Below, piece by piece: positions 47,629 to 60,005 of a stretch of 64,000 nucleotides of DNA (position 1 is the first letter of the stretch; each line of letters opens with the position of its first letter). The notes beneath the pieces are model-generated. The model had not been told where the DNA came from and made no database searches. It worked only from the letters and a program-made list of their open reading frames with translations. This DNA comes from Montifringilla adamsi (taxonomy: Eukaryota > Chordata > Aves > Passeriformes > Passeridae). Position numbers and translations under genes: made by a program. Where the stretch lies: NCBI GenBank assembly GCA_017590115.1, contig JAGGNK010011003.1, forward strand, positions 1,272,955 through 1,336,954, read 5' to 3'.

Positions 47629-48448
47629 ATGCTCCAGCCCCAGGTGCCCCCAGGGAGCCAGAGCCAAGAACCCCATCCCCAGTCACTCCTGCAAACAGAA
47701 AAGGAGAAAACCTTGCACAGCAGCTTATGTTTTTCTATAAGCAGCTTATGTTTCTGCATAAAACGTAGTGAATTTATCCCATCTACAGCTTTTCTTCCTG
47801 TTTTCCAAATAATTAAAAGAGCAGCTTAAAAGCAGGGTTTTTTGGCATTAAAAATATTTGCACTATCCCAACCAGAAATGCAAAATATGACTTTCCCAGG
47901 GCTGTGCTGATTTAGCAAAGCTTATAAATAACCCTGGGCTTCCAGCTATTGCCATTGGAAAAAAAGAAATAGATAAAAGGAAAAGACCATCATGTTCACA
48001 AATAAACATCACTGTTTCTAAGCTAAATTTCTACAATAATCAATATTCTACATTAGCAATCATCTAGGACAGCAAGACAAAGGCACCTATCCCAAAAATT
48101 CTATTTACTATCAAAATATTTCTTCCTCTGTGCAATGGAATGTTTCACGTGAAAACAAATCTTTCTTGATTATTTTTCTCATAAAAAGGTATTAGAAATG
48201 TGAAGCCACTAGTACACAAAAAAAATCAGTCTGTGAGATGCAGGGGACAGGAAGGAGATGGAGCCACCCAAGTGAAAATATGGCCAAAATACTGTCATTC
48301 CAGTGACAACCTCCCACTGGGAGAGTGGGAAAACCCACTCTCCAATATGCTGTATAAAACTAGAGGCACTTAAAAATAGCAGTGGACCCACAAGTCTTTC
48401 AAAGATTTCTCCCTTTCTTGCTCCTATGCAACTAGAAAGGTTCTTCAT

Positions 48449-48783
48449 AAAATCACAGAGTTATTAAGGTTGGAAAAGACCTCCAAAATCAAGCCCAATG
48501 TTCCACCAATATCCCAGAACCCACCCGACCCCTGTCCCCAGGTGCCACATCCACACATTAAGGGATGTGACTCCACCATTGCTCTGGGCAGCCTGTGCCA
48601 ATGTCTGACCACGCTTTCAGCAAAGAGATTTTCCCAACATCCAGTGGGAGAGGCTCACACGGCACAACTTGAGGCTGTGTCCCCTTGTCCTGTCCTTGTT
48701 CCCTGGGAGCAGAGCCCGACTTCCCCCTGGCTGCACTCTCCTGTCAGGGAGCTGTGGAGAGCCAGAGGGTCCTCCCTTCTCTT
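48449..48783 (-). mobile_element. CR1 LINE 3' fragment
   Basis: AAAATCACAGAGTTATTAAG, GGTGCCACATCCACACATTA, CGCTTTCAGCAAAGAGATTT, TTCCCTGGGAGCAGAGCCCG. Ends about 150 bp downstream of exon A. Confidence 0.92.
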
Positions 48784-48884
48784 CCTACTCACATGCCACC
48801 AAAAGAGTCTTTTTGAGCACCATTTATTTCAGAGGCAAAAGGAAGCTGCATTTTCTCCCATGTCTGACTCGTGGCTACCCTGGG

Positions 48885-48932
48885 CTCTGCCCAGCCCTGA
48901 GCCCCGCGCTGCCCCCGCCCCGCGATACTCAC
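48885..48932 (-). promoter_or_regulatory. G-run block at the 5' end of the intron after exon A
   Basis: On the transcript strand the donor GTGAGTATCGC is followed by GGGGCGGGGGCAGCGCGGGG, then CTCAGGGCTGGG. Intronic G-runs near a donor commonly strengthen exon definition, and the run could fold as a G-quadruplex. The patch is also CpG-rich. Function inferred from composition only. Confidence 0.5.
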
Positions 48933-49008
48933 AGTGCTGTACACAGCCGAGACGGTCGGAGTGAAGATCCGATCCTCCAGGGGCTGCTGGACAGGACCTC
49001 GGGGGATT
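48933..49008 (-). CDS. EIF4G3: EIF4G3 exon A (most upstream coding exon found)
   Basis: This 76-nt exon opens with the last base of a codon split with the preceding exon, followed by 25 codons: IPRGPVQQPLEDRIF, then TPTVSAVYST. The acceptor reads TGTGTTTCAG and the donor GTGAGT. It leaves phase 0 and joins exon B to read VYST-VTQVARQ, which fits my memory of the longer EIF4G3 isoforms. The residues are low-complexity proline/glutamine-rich sequence of the disordered N-terminal arm, with no catalytic or named binding motif. The exon and its donor side are CpG-rich, unlike the flanking intron. The preceding coding exon was not found in 49009-64000 and is probably beyond the window. Only the long isoforms carry this exon; the shorter form can start at an ATG in exon C. 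Confidence 0.9.
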
Positions 49009-52000
49009 CTGAAACACAGCCAGTCAAGGAAAGCAGCGTGGAAGGCAGGGCCGTGCCTGGGGACCCCGCCAGGGACACCCCACCCTGGGCCCACAGCCTG
49101 GCAGCTCCGACCCCTGGGATCTGCTGGGCTCCAGGGGCAGCTGTCCCACCCTAGGAACGAGGGAACCAACGCAAACTCCACAAATAATCCACAAAACCTT
49201 GGGCCCCCAGCTCTGCTTCTGTTTGCAAGGGAAAGAGCCCCGGAGGCAGAAGCCCTCGGCGTTCAGCGGCAAAGCCTGCGGGTCAGCAGGGCACTGCCGG
49301 ACAATGGCAGCTCCTGTTCTGCCAACCACGCAGCAATCCTGCTGGAATTGTTTCCTTGTTCGCCTCTCTTCACCCAGTGACTCCCTTCCTCATCCGCCCA
49401 CCAAAAGAAAGGGCTGGCAGAGGGATGGGAGGTTTTGAGAAGCTGCTGCAGGGTGACTTAAAGGCAAATTGCAAGGGTTTTCTTAATTGTAAAGGTATTG
49501 TGGAAATCTAAGGAGGGGGGGGAAAGGGGAAAAAACCTATCCACAAAAAACCTAGGCACAAAAACCCCACAACAGAATCTGGTTTATTTGTGCAATAAAA
49601 CGGGGGGATGCAGGGATCCAAAAGACTAAAAAAGCCTGACTTGGGTAAAACCTTGTGGCCTCACACAGACCTAGACAATACCCAGTGCCCCCTGTCATGG
49701 AAAAGGCACTTGCTGAAAAATTTTCCTAAATGCCACAATCGAATTTCACCTTTTTGCTGTTTATATTTTACACACCAAAATTTCATGGGAAATGAGAACA
49801 GCTGGAATGACTGAGGTTCTTGTACATATGGAAGAACACAGACCTCACTTGTTAACATACTTAAAAAAAATAGTCATTAAAACACTTCTTAATTTTATTC
49901 TAACAAGGAAAAACACATTGCTAAGTTAAATTCTGAGCTCAGATTAGTTTGAATCAAGATTTCAAGAGACTCTGCACCCCAAGTTTGATCCCCAGATTAA
50001 TGCTGCTGCCCAAAGCTTTGCAGGGACCAACATCACAGTGACAGGACAGACCCTGCTGGCACTGACACAACTCAACAGCCACGCCAAGCTCCACAACCCC
50101 AACCATTCCCCTTAAAATGGACCAAATGTTAAGGCTGAAGTAAGGACTGCTCAGACACAACCTGCTCTGCCCCTGCCCACTGCTCACAGCACGTCCCAGC
50201 TGGGTCAGCTCCTCCTCCAGCAGCACTGAGGCAAATTCACAGCATCAGACACACACAGACAGAGTTAAATTTACAACCTGCTCTGCTCTGCCTCTGAACT
50301 TGTCACTAAAAAGCTCCTCCTCACCAAAGAGGCTCAGAAGTTGCCCTAAAACGTCTCCGTTTTGTTATACAGTCAGTGTTTGAGCACCAAACACAGTAAA
50401 AATCTCCTTGATGGGATTAGGCTGGGAAGAGCCCAGCCCTGACCTTCACAACACCTTTGCAGGGAGGCCCCGGCCTGTCACCGTGGCAGGTGACAGGGGA
50501 CAGCCCAGGGCCACCTCCAGGGCAGGAGAACCAGGAAGAGGATCTGGTCCCACTGGTGCCCAGGCTGGTGCTCATTCACCCTACATCTCTTTTTGCCTTT
50601 TTTTAATGATGGCAAGAATTTGTTAGCAGGGTCTAAAGCTCATCTGCACTTAGCTCATCTGCCAGCTCAGGCCCAAGTGGTGTCATTGGATAAACAGAGA
50701 GGTTTTTAACAACCAAATGAGATTTAAAACTTTGACTCAGCCAAACAACAGTAAGATTTGTCAATAACTTCAACAGAGTCACTCCCAGCCTTCATCCCAA
50801 GGATCTTGCATTCACCCCCAAATTTTGGAAAACAACAACAAAAAAGCCAAGGACAGAAGGATTAAAAACACACTGGAAGATGGAATGGAAACTCAAATTT
50901 CCTGCTGTAGCACCACTCCCTCTTCCCAAGAGCATCCCTGTGACAGGGATGACAGCCCGAGGCCCAGGACGGAGCTGCCCCCCTTGTGTCACAGCTGAGA
51001 TTTCCCTCCTCCAGGCACTCCTGACAATTCACTGAAGCAATCTCTGCTTCAAAAAGGATCATTCCTGAGTTTGGAAAAACAGTTTCATCCCTGACAAGGT
51101 TGGGATTTATTTTCTTATTTTAGAACTTATATAAGTCAGGAGGAAATAATCTCCTTTGAGCAGAGCAACTGCTCTTTTTGCACCCAGGAAGAGCTGCCTG
51201 AAGGAAGGAGCAGTTTAGATGGATTTGCAGAGTTTGGAGTCACTAATATCTCTCCAAGGAAGGGATGACTCTCATCAGATCCAGAAGAAACCTTTTAAGT
51301 CCTTTTTTCAAAAGGATTTGACCTGGACACAAGACTGACAGCAACAAAATGCCTCAAATTCCACTAAGCCTTAATGAAATAATGGTTGGAGAAAGTGATT
51401 ATTTCCAGCATCCAACTTGTGGCATCCACAGACCGACTCTCTGCAAAGAAGTTGGGCAGGTGGGGCTGGACTAGTGGAGAGATTCCAGCTTCCCTGAAAG
51501 GAGCTGGGCAAGTGGAAAGGCTCCTGGTTCCCACCAAGCCTCTTGGAGCTTGTTCCTGCTCCCCAGTGGAAATCACCACCTTCCCTCTCCCTCCACCTGC
51601 CAAAGGAGCCTGCCCTGGGATAACAGCTTCTGTTACCGGGGGAGAAACGAGCCAGGGTGACAGCAAAGTCCATGACGACTTGTGCTGACGAGGCTCTTCT
51701 AGGAAAGGGTTAAGTGACAGCATGGGAACTCCACCAAGGGAGGTGAACAGTTCAGGGCAGGCAGGTGGGAAGCAGAACCTCATCCAGCAGCATCATTCCA
51801 TCCACATGCACATCCACACCCACACCACCCCCAGGGCACTCATTCATCTGCTCTCACACGCAGATTTTGGTGCCACTGGGGCTGCACATCCCAAAACGCA
51901 GCACAAGCCTTGGGATCACTGCTTTCAGGCTGCCCCAGCACAGCCAAGCAAGTGCAGGAGTGAGAGTGCAGCCAGCCCAGCCCCGCTGCAGTGCTGGATT

Positions 52001-52540
52001 CACCACAGCCAGGAACACCAGGATGCCCTGAGTAATTCAGGCGTTACCGCCCTGCCGTGCTGAGATCCAATTCAGGAGCACCCTGTGCCCTCCCTCTTCC
52101 TCCCCCTCCTCCTCCCCTATATCCTGCCACCCACATCACTGATTTGGGCAACTATGCTCTGAAACCATCCAGGAGGGTGGGAAGGGAGAGGGAGCAGGGG
52201 AAAAGCAAAGAAAATCCAAACCTCACACAGTTTTCACAGCTCCTTCCCCAGGGAGAAAAGACGAGGAGAGCAAAGAAGCAGAAGAGCAGGAGTAAGGAGA
52301 CCCTGTTAAATCCAAGAAGAACCTCTTAAAGCACCAGCAGTTGGTAAAGTGGAACTGCAACCTCTGCTTTACTTGTGTCAGGCTGAACAACTAACTCCTC
52401 AGAGCTCTCCCTGCTCCATCAGCATCATACCAGGATCTGGGAGAAGGATGACAACCCTGGCAGTACCAGCGCTGGATTCTCCTCGTCGCTGTTCAGGGCG
52501 CATTAACTCATGAAATATATATCTAAAATCTCACCTAAGT

Positions 52541-52803
52541 GAGATACTTCTGGCAGATTCATAAATGCAGGCACAGATGCAATGGGTGTTCCACCTAGTC
52601 CCCATCTGGCTGCAGCAGTGATTACAAGCTGGGGAATTTCGGGAGCTATTATAGACCCAGTGGGAGAAGGAATGCTGGCTGGAAACCACACTGAATTTTT
52701 CTGGAAACCAAATATCTCCCTAAGAAGAGGAGAATATCTGTTAATTAGACAGCCATGGCCACACTGTGAGGAAAGGGGAATATGTGACTGCTCTGTAAAG
52801 TGA
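52541..52803 (+). other. Unrecognised protein-like open frame, possible old element remnant
   Basis: An 87-codon open stretch, with the first ATG at 52582, reads unlike the surrounding chance frames. It is not repetitive and has mixed composition. It contains two N-glycosylation sequons close together (NHT and NIS) and ends with a His/Cys cluster, HCEERGICDC, before a stop. It is antisense to EIF4G3. I do not recognise the family. It could be a remnant of a mobile or viral element, a processed fragment, or chance; there is no promoter, poly(A) tail or splice boundary that I can point to. Confidence 0.3.
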
Positions 52804-53791
52804 TTAAGTAAAAAAAATCCAGCCTGGAGCTGCTGGAGCAATCAGTGACACTGCCAAATGCTGAGTGAAATGACAGTCAGCAGGAATTTCTAGCAGAAAT
52901 CTCCTCCTCCTATCACATTTCTCTGCTTGTTCTAATCATACTACAGAACTGCGATTCTGCGAGATTTCTGTGTGCTGTTACAGACCTGGAAACACACACC
53001 AAAACCAGCCCTTCCAGCAGGAATTTGTACAGCTTTCTCTGCTCCACCGAGATTGCAGGAAGACAGAGAGAACATTATTCCATTTTCTCCCAAAATGGAT
53101 TCATTTTCCCTCAAATGGTGCTTTTCACCTAAGCTCATTTCAGCAACTAGCAACCATTTTACCCCAAGCACTGCTGACCTCTCCTCCCCTTCCAGCTCAC
53201 AGCTCCGAGGAAGCACCTCTTCCCAGGAATAAAAATACCCATGGTACTCACAGGCACCTATGCAAACACCTTACACAAAACCATTCCAGAACTCCTGATT
53301 TTCATCCCTGCCCAGAAATGGAGCCAGTCTCCCACTGGCTTCCCCAGGGTTATGTAATCCCCACACGTGTCCCCACTTGTACTGAAACTGTGCATTAAAA
53401 ATCCCAAGGAAAAACCATCAAGCAAGATTACAGAAGGGCAAGAAACCACATAAAATTTGAGCATTTCTTTCAGCTTTTTGGAGCAAGGAATCTATAAAAC
53501 CCAAGCATGCACGGATGTGACAGCAGGGAGCTTTCCAGGAGTGTGTTTCTCCTCTGCAGCCTCTTCTCTATTCACCATGCAATTAAAATGCAGGAGGTGA
53601 ACATCCCAACAGCAGCTACACTTCATTGAGCCGGCTGGGTAACACAAGGTTCTGGAAAGGTTCAAAGGGAAAAGCTCTGCCAGTCACAGCAGCTGGAACT
53701 TCCCTGGCATCACCCCATCCTCCCCAGCTCCACCATCCTCCACTCACAGGGCCGAGCCTTTTGTACGGCGCGCTCAGTCCTACCTGGCAGC

Positions 53792-53999
53792 GAGCTCCAG
53801 CAGTGAGATCCAGGGAGCTCTGGCAGGGAGATCCCAGAAAGCTCTGTCAGGGAGATCCCAGAGAGCTCTGGCAGGGAGATTTCAGAGAGCTCTGGCAGGG
53901 AGATCCCAGAGAGCTCTGTCAGGGAGATTTCGGAGAGCTCTGGCAGGGAGATCCCGGAGAGCTCTGTCAGGGAGATCCCAGAGAGCTCTGGCCGTGAGC
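53792..53999. repeat. 24-bp minisatellite, about 8 copies
   Basis: Units of GAGCTCTGGCAGGGAGATCC plus CAGA start at 53815, 53839, 53863, 53887, 53911, 53935, 53959 and 53983 (the last one breaking off), preceded by a degenerate unit. Two variable sites alternate: GGC/GTC and TCCCA/TTTCA. With a 24-bp unit every frame is an octapeptide repeat; the + frame reads RELWQGDP/RELCQGDF. Confidence 0.95.
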
Positions 54000-54250
54000 C
54001 GGCTCAGCACCGTGTCCTCTCCCCGCATCCATCAGCGAAGCCCATGGCCACATCCCCTCACAGCCACATCCCATCCGTGCCACGCCGGGCTGGCTCCGGA
54101 GCTCTTCCTGCCCATCCCCGCGCAGGCAGAGCCTGAGCTCTTAAAGAGGCAGCACGGGCACCTCCGTGGGGTTTGGGACCCGAGCTCTGCAGCCCTGCTG
54201 CCATCTCGCTGCTCCCCTGACTTCTGTGCTGTGCCACGAGGAAAAGGGGT
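53991..54250. other. CpG-rich patch beside the 24-bp minisatellite
   Basis: Sixteen CpG in about 250 bases (CCGGCTCAGC, CGCCGGGCTGGCTCCGGAGC, CCCCGCGCAGG), with the palindrome-like GAGCTCTTAAAGAGGC at its middle. The flanking intron has very few CpG. It is a candidate alternative promoter of EIF4G3, but no first exon can be proven. Confidence 0.4.
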
Positions 54251-56839
54251 GGGAGGCAGCATCATGCTCCTCTTAGCCAGTTGATAGGGGATAATAATCA
54301 AGCCAAGCTCATAAAGGAAAGGGTAAGGGAGAAAGACAAGCTCCCCCACAGCGCAGAGTGGTTTGGAAAGCTGCACAGGAATGAATGAGGAGCTCAAAAT
54401 GCATCAGTGCTCCCTATCAGAATTAAATCTCAGCACAAACTCCTCAGCAGGAAATTTTGCAGCTTGTTTCTCCTCAGCTTTCATCCTGCTACTCCTAAAT
54501 GTAGCACCACAAACTCCTTTACTTAGCAACTACTTCAGCAATCAATTTTCCCTTCAAAATCAATCCCTCTTTTGACAGATCACGTTTCAGAAGCCCGAGG
54601 AAGGAATGCTGGTAAAGCAAACTACAGACTTTAGAAGACAAAACAACAACAAAATCCCAAAGCAAACTCCACCAAATGACACACTACCTGGGAAAAATTA
54701 AAATATATAAGATCAAAACAGTGTCATCATATCTCCATGCTGAAATGTGACAACCAAACTGACTTCTTCCAAGGAAAAATAAAATTCAGGTTACAAAGCA
54801 AGTACTCCAAACTTAGGGAAAGGTAGGATTGATGTTGCCAGGGTGACCATAATTCAATCCTCCTGTGTATCTGCAGAATCCAGCCCCTAATTACAGAAGC
54901 CCATGCTGATTTCCCCCATTCCCAGTCACCTCCACGTTTTCAGCTCTTACAGGATTCGAGCACCCTGACCCTTCACAGCTGAGCTGCTCTTACTCATAAC
55001 AGATAAGAGATAATTAATATTACAAAAATCAAGACCAACATAACTCAAGGACTTTGGAAAATATTTGAAGACCCCACCTAATAAAATGCTGACCCTCCCT
55101 AACTCTTCCCTGCTTCCATCCAATGATATATCCCATCTCCCTTCCTTGCAGGGATCACGTTTTATTTTAGGATGTGTTTGGGTGGGGTTTTTTGTCTGTT
55201 CAGGGGTTTTTTGCTAGTGGATTCCTGACAAGGGGATCAGGCCTTTTGGCTGAGTCTTAAGGAATGAGGTGGCCTCTGTATGAAAAAAGTGCTTTTATTT
55301 CCGTTTTCTCAGCTGGATGCAACTGCTCTTGCACAACGTGATGGGATGTCAAAACAAAGCACAATTCTGAGCCCTGACTATACCATAGGTCAAGCTCCTG
55401 AGGCACTGGTGTTTCAGTGTTTGGTGTTTCTTGTTACCATACCAGGGAAAAACAAGCACAACTTTTTGCTGGCATGAGCATTCAGGAGTATGGTCACGGT
55501 TAAGAGCTGCAGGTGAAGAATTCCTTAAAAGCCCATGGCAGCTTTACACCAATAATTAATTCTGGTCTAAGGACTATTTCTGGCAAGTCAAATGTTTTAA
55601 AAACAAAGGAACACAATAAAAAGTGTTTGCAAAGTGGCAAAAATGGGGTTCATGGTTTTAAAGTACTGAGATTTTTAATAGAGCAGTACATCATCCCTGT
55701 CAAGAGATGCAAACCTTCAGGGTCTGCCACTTTCCAGAACGACTTATCCCCAGAAGGACCCAATGGCAAAAGCCATTATTAAGCTTGTTTCAACATTTTA
55801 TGGCCCAGTATAAAGCTCCTTGGTGCCACATGTGTAGTCAATGTTCACAGCCCAACTGCCATTTATCAGACATATAAATTTTAAGTGGATCAATGAAGTG
55901 GTTGTACGAACAACCTCTTTAATCCTTCCGCGTGTTTTGTGTATTAAACTGCATCACTGAACTCTCTTTAAATTCCTGTTTATGGGCTATTTTATACTTG
56001 GAACAAAACCTTAAATAAGGTATTTATCTTCTCCTTTTGTACCAGAAATGCACTTACATAAATATTGTTGATGTTTCACCACTCCTTTATTGCCTCGTTC
56101 AAAACCCCTGACTGCAGGACTCATTCCTTGCTCCCCAACTGAACTCTGAGAAGATAACTGGAAGTTATCATCCTGTGCATCCCTCTGCATTAAGTGCTCC
56201 TCATTAAACCATCCTCCCCAAGCTCTGTCTGGATCCAAATGTTACAGTGAGGCTTTCCCTGCTTATCCCAGCTTAGTCTATGCTCTAAATGAACACTCTC
56301 CTCATAACAAAACTTGCGTCAAATACATCTTGAGCTTTTTACCTAATTATGTATCATTAATCTCAGCATCAACTTCCAAATAATCCCAAACACTGCCTTT
56401 CCCTGCTGTCTGCCACACAATGCATGGAGCTGAATGGGAACAGGGAGAGCATTTCAAAGAGAAGGGGCACACAAATCCCCATCGGAAAAGCTTTCCAGGG
56501 CCGAAAACTGCAGCTTGAAAGGAAACGGTGACCTTCAAAAGCTCACTGAACAGCATGCTGTCCCTCTCCTGCCCCCAGCATCCTGCTGCTGCTGCTCAGA
56601 TTCCTGCTCCTCTCCCTCCGGGAGTCCCACCACATTTCGGCAATCTGCGGATGCGGGTGCTGGCACATCCGACTGCGCGGCCCAGGTCAGGGGCAGAGCC
56701 CACCTGGCACATGCCCAGCCCTTCAGTCTGAGCAGCCAGTGCAGCAGCCACAGCCACAGTGCATGTCGTGTTTGTACCTGAGCATGTCTCCAAATCCTCC
56801 AACTTACAGCCCTTTAAATATCCATTCCACAAAACACCC

Positions 56840-57120
56840 CAGGATCCCAGGCTGGTTTGGGTTCTGAGGGTCCTCACAGCTCATCCAGTCCCACCCCTGC
56901 CACGGGCAGAGACACCTTCCACTATCCCAGGTCACTTCCAAGCCCCATCCAGCCTGGCCTTGGACACTTCAAGGGATGAAGCAGCCCCACCTGCTCTGGG
57001 CATCCTGTGCCAGGGCCTGCCCACCCTCACAAGGAAGAGTTTCTGCCCAGTATCCCATCTATCCTTGGCCTCGGCAGTAGGAAGCCATTCCCCTTTGTCC
57101 TGTCAGTATCTGCCTGGATA
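56840..57120 (-). mobile_element. CR1 LINE 3' fragment
   Basis: CAGGCTGGTTTGGGTTCTGA, CACCTTCCACTATCCCAGGT, CACAAGGAAGAGTTTCTGCC and TTCCCCTTTGTCCTGTCAGT. Sense orientation. Confidence 0.9.
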
Positions 57121-59212
57121 AAAACCCCTTTCCCCTCAACCCTTCCCTTTCGTCTTTGGTCCACGTGTGATAATCTCACAGTCAAGCCAAACGGGAATGC
57201 CAAAGGAAAGCTGGGAGCTAGGGGGAAGGTAACGGAAAAAAAATCCCTTTGTTGCAAATTATCTGTATTCCCAGCATCCCACTGATTCCATGATGCTTTC
57301 AAACACAAACCAGCAATATTGGGAGCACCAGCTGCATTAGTTCCACCTGCAGACAAGCACCTAATTAGCCAGAGCTCATTACTTCCAGGCTCAGTTTTGC
57401 ATCTCTAAATTACCCAGCACTGAGACAGCTCACCCGCACTAAATCACCCCAGACCTCGCCTCACCCCCGCGTCTCCTCCCGGGGGCTGGCAAAACCCCAA
57501 TCAATTCTTCTGCCCGATACAAATGTGTTTCTAAGGGCAACCTGATTTTGTTAGTTCGTCTCTGTCTCCCTCCACTGCAACCTCAGCATGGAGGCAAACT
57601 GGCTATTTTCAGCTGAGACCTGGAGAGGTTGTTTGGGGTGGAAGAAACTGTGTCTAAGCCCTGCTAATCCTGCTGGGATTCTCCTTGAGGCGGGGTGTGG
57701 GTGTGGGACGGGTCTGGAGGCGACACACGGAATATTTCTGTAACTCTGAACTTTGAGATGTATTTTCAATGCTCGCAGAAGTGTTCACAGCACAGCCTGA
57801 ATAAGGTTAAATCCAGGTTTCAACCCAGCTGTGAACTGGTAGTAATTACCAAAATAAAGCCACGGAGGCTTCATGGGTCATGTCTGTGCCAGCTCAGGTA
57901 ACAAGGTGAACAGCGTGCCAGGAGAGCATCTCTTGCCCAGCTACAGACAACTTCTCACCAGCTGACTTGTCCTCTTTCCTCTGTAAAACACCAGCTACTT
58001 CCATATTTTTTCAATTCACATTTTATTCTCAAAATATATGGACTCTTCTAAGAAATGAAAAAGTCAATACATCTCATCAGCTCCCTTTAGCTGGAAATCG
58101 TGGCATTGCCACAGAGAGGCAACGGCATCACAGGGAATGTGCCAATGAAGCCTTAAAATTCCATTAATTTTAGGAGGGTTATTTATGACTATACTTGTCC
58201 ATGTTAATTGAAACTCCCATTAGGCTGCAGAAAACAGGCAATGCTCAGGAGCCTGCAGCAGCCCTATTTGTCTTCCAACAGCCCCTGCTGCTCCGAGTGA
58301 TTCCTTATGGATCTCTAGCCACAACCCCAGGACAGGCACCTTATAAAGGGCCCAAAATATTAAGGTGGAGGAAAAAGACTCAACAAGGTGAGTTCTGGAG
58401 ACTCCAGCTAAATTCTGGAGAATCATCTCTAAGTTACAGAGGACTACGATGGGCCAACATCCCATGGAGATATTCCAGATGAGGCCTGAACTCCAAAATG
58501 CACCCAGTGAATTGGAAGCAGAGCTGGGTTACACCAGCAGCACGGACACCCAGCCAGCTCAGAACGGCATGGCCCCAAACACAGCCCTGAAGTCCCAGGC
58601 AGGGCAATGCCAGGAAGCTGGGCTCATGCTATGTGGTATGGCTAAATACCTTCTAAAATTCCATGAAATTACTATGGATCTCTGCTGGAGCTGTGCTGCT
58701 CTCTGCAATGATTAAGATGTTATTTGCTTTCTGCCCAAGGAGAGAGCCAAGGCGTGGGAATGAAGGATTTTGGTGCTGCTGCTTTTTACATCCATATATT
58801 AAAGGCAAACCTGGATTTTTGTTTGTCATCCTAAGGTCGACACCAAGACATCATTTCCCATTTCCTTACTTTTTAAAACAAGTACCAAGTGATCAAAACA
58901 CAGAGTCAGAGCAGTCAGAGTGTGTTTGTAAGGACCCTACAATGTGTAAATGCACCTTTACAGGTCATTCACAGGCATATAAAGCAGGGAAAAAAAACCT
59001 GCATTTCCCTGTTGTTTCAGAGGAGCTGCACTTTCCCAGGCACAAGCCGTGTGTGGGAATAAATCACATCCAACACACCCTAGGTAAGATCATTGTCACC
59101 CTGCTACCAAAGTTGGGGTAACTTTCTTGGAGAACCCATTTCCAGCTGTCTGGGAGGTCTGTGGGTCAAGAAACTACTGAGGTTTCCAAAACAGCAGGAC
59201 AACAGGAAAGGA

Positions 59213-59465
59213 AATCATTGAATGGTTTGGGTTGGAAGGGACCTTAAAGATCATCCAGTTTCACCCCCTGTCATGGGCAGGGACACCTTCCACTATCCCA
59301 GGCTGCTCCAAGCTCCATCCAACCTGGCCCTGGACACTTCCAAGGATCCAGGGGCAGCCACAACAAACTGCCAGGGTCATGCCACCCTTACATGGTGGAA
59401 TTTCTTATATTTATCTACCCTGAATTTCTCCTCTTTCAGTTTGAACACCCATAACTCCTTATCCC
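59213..59465 (-). mobile_element. CR1 LINE 3' fragment
   Basis: ATTGAATGGTTTGGGTTGGA, CAGGCTGCTCCAAGCTCCAT, AGGATCCAGGGGCAGCCACA, with decay after TACATGGTGGAATTTCTTAT. Sense orientation. Confidence 0.9.
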
Positions 59466-60005
59466 TATATAGTTATCCTTATCACTACAGTTACTGATGA
59501 AATTTTAAACTCTTCCGTCCTTATGACACAGCAACTTCCCGTTACTCAGTCCCTCCTCTCAAACCTTTCATTCTGCCTTTTAAAACTCCAAATCCAGCCC
59601 TTGCTTCCTTTCAGGGCACAAGCTGATTGGGAAAGAAAGCAACTGCAGCAGCTGGATGCTCTCAGACCTATCCCTAGGCAGCTCCTAGCAGAAATGAGGG
59701 AACAGACAAGCTTCTGCTCCCAAGGCTCCTGAGGGCAAGGGTAGGCACCCATGGCACCTAGAAGTTATTAGGTGGCATCAGAAGAAAATAACTGTCACGA
59801 AGGTGTAATCCAAAGGGCAGGATCCTGCAGGCAGGGACCGCGAGGAGATGGAGAATTAAGCTGTCACCCGGGGGAAGGCTGCCCCATAAAATGCTCCTGG
59901 TGTAGACTCCCCAAGCACATCCCTGCACAGGACTGTGGGGATGGAGTAACCCCAGAGGCAGCTGCCGAGGCAGACCTGAACATAACCTAGTGATCCTAAA
60001 CATTA

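Larger units (their letters stand above)
40946..48932 (-). other. EIF4G3 intron between exons A and B (8 kb)
   Basis: It contains CR1 fragments at 41714, 42951, 44030, 44751, 46201, 46852, 47461 and 48449, and an A11G10 simple tract at 41528. The first 40 nt after exon A are very G-rich on the transcript strand. No additional exon recognised. Confidence 0.75.
3292..49008 (-). other. EIF4G3: EIF4G3 gene, 5' (N-terminal) portion, partial
   Basis: Nine exons on the minus strand join in phase to give 292 codons of the N-terminal arm of eIF4G3, a cytoplasmic scaffold of the eIF4F cap-binding complex that links eIF4E, eIF4A, eIF3 and poly(A)-binding protein. I recognised it from the segments MNTQPQTRSP, FFQRPQIQPPRAT, YRHSGPPYVGPPQQYPVQPP and [18 protein letters not shown]. 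As I remember the human proteins, these match EIF4G3; the EIF4G1 paralogue differs in the middle segments. All intron boundaries are GT-AG. The gene is incomplete at both ends: the first exon here opens with the last base of a split codon, and the last ends in phase 0 at a donor. Neither the start of the long isoform nor the eIF4E-binding and MIF4G parts is in the window. Identification is very secure; the exon set may miss optional exons. Confidence 0.96.

Noticed and set aside
55225..55260. GGCCTTTTGGCT stretch resembling the 5' end of U2 snRNA
   Set aside because: Only about 12 bases match; the branch-point-pairing and Sm-site parts of U2 are absent.
57660..57730. Possible upstream EIF4G3 exon rich in Pro/Thr codons on the minus strand
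   Set aside because: An AG acceptor-like site exists, but no in-frame donor follows and the peptide does not match the expected N-terminus.
58663..59121. 152-codon + strand frame with a hydrophobic start and several cysteines
   Set aside because: No family recognised, no exon boundaries, and it ends just before a CR1. It looks like chance, though it is not excluded.
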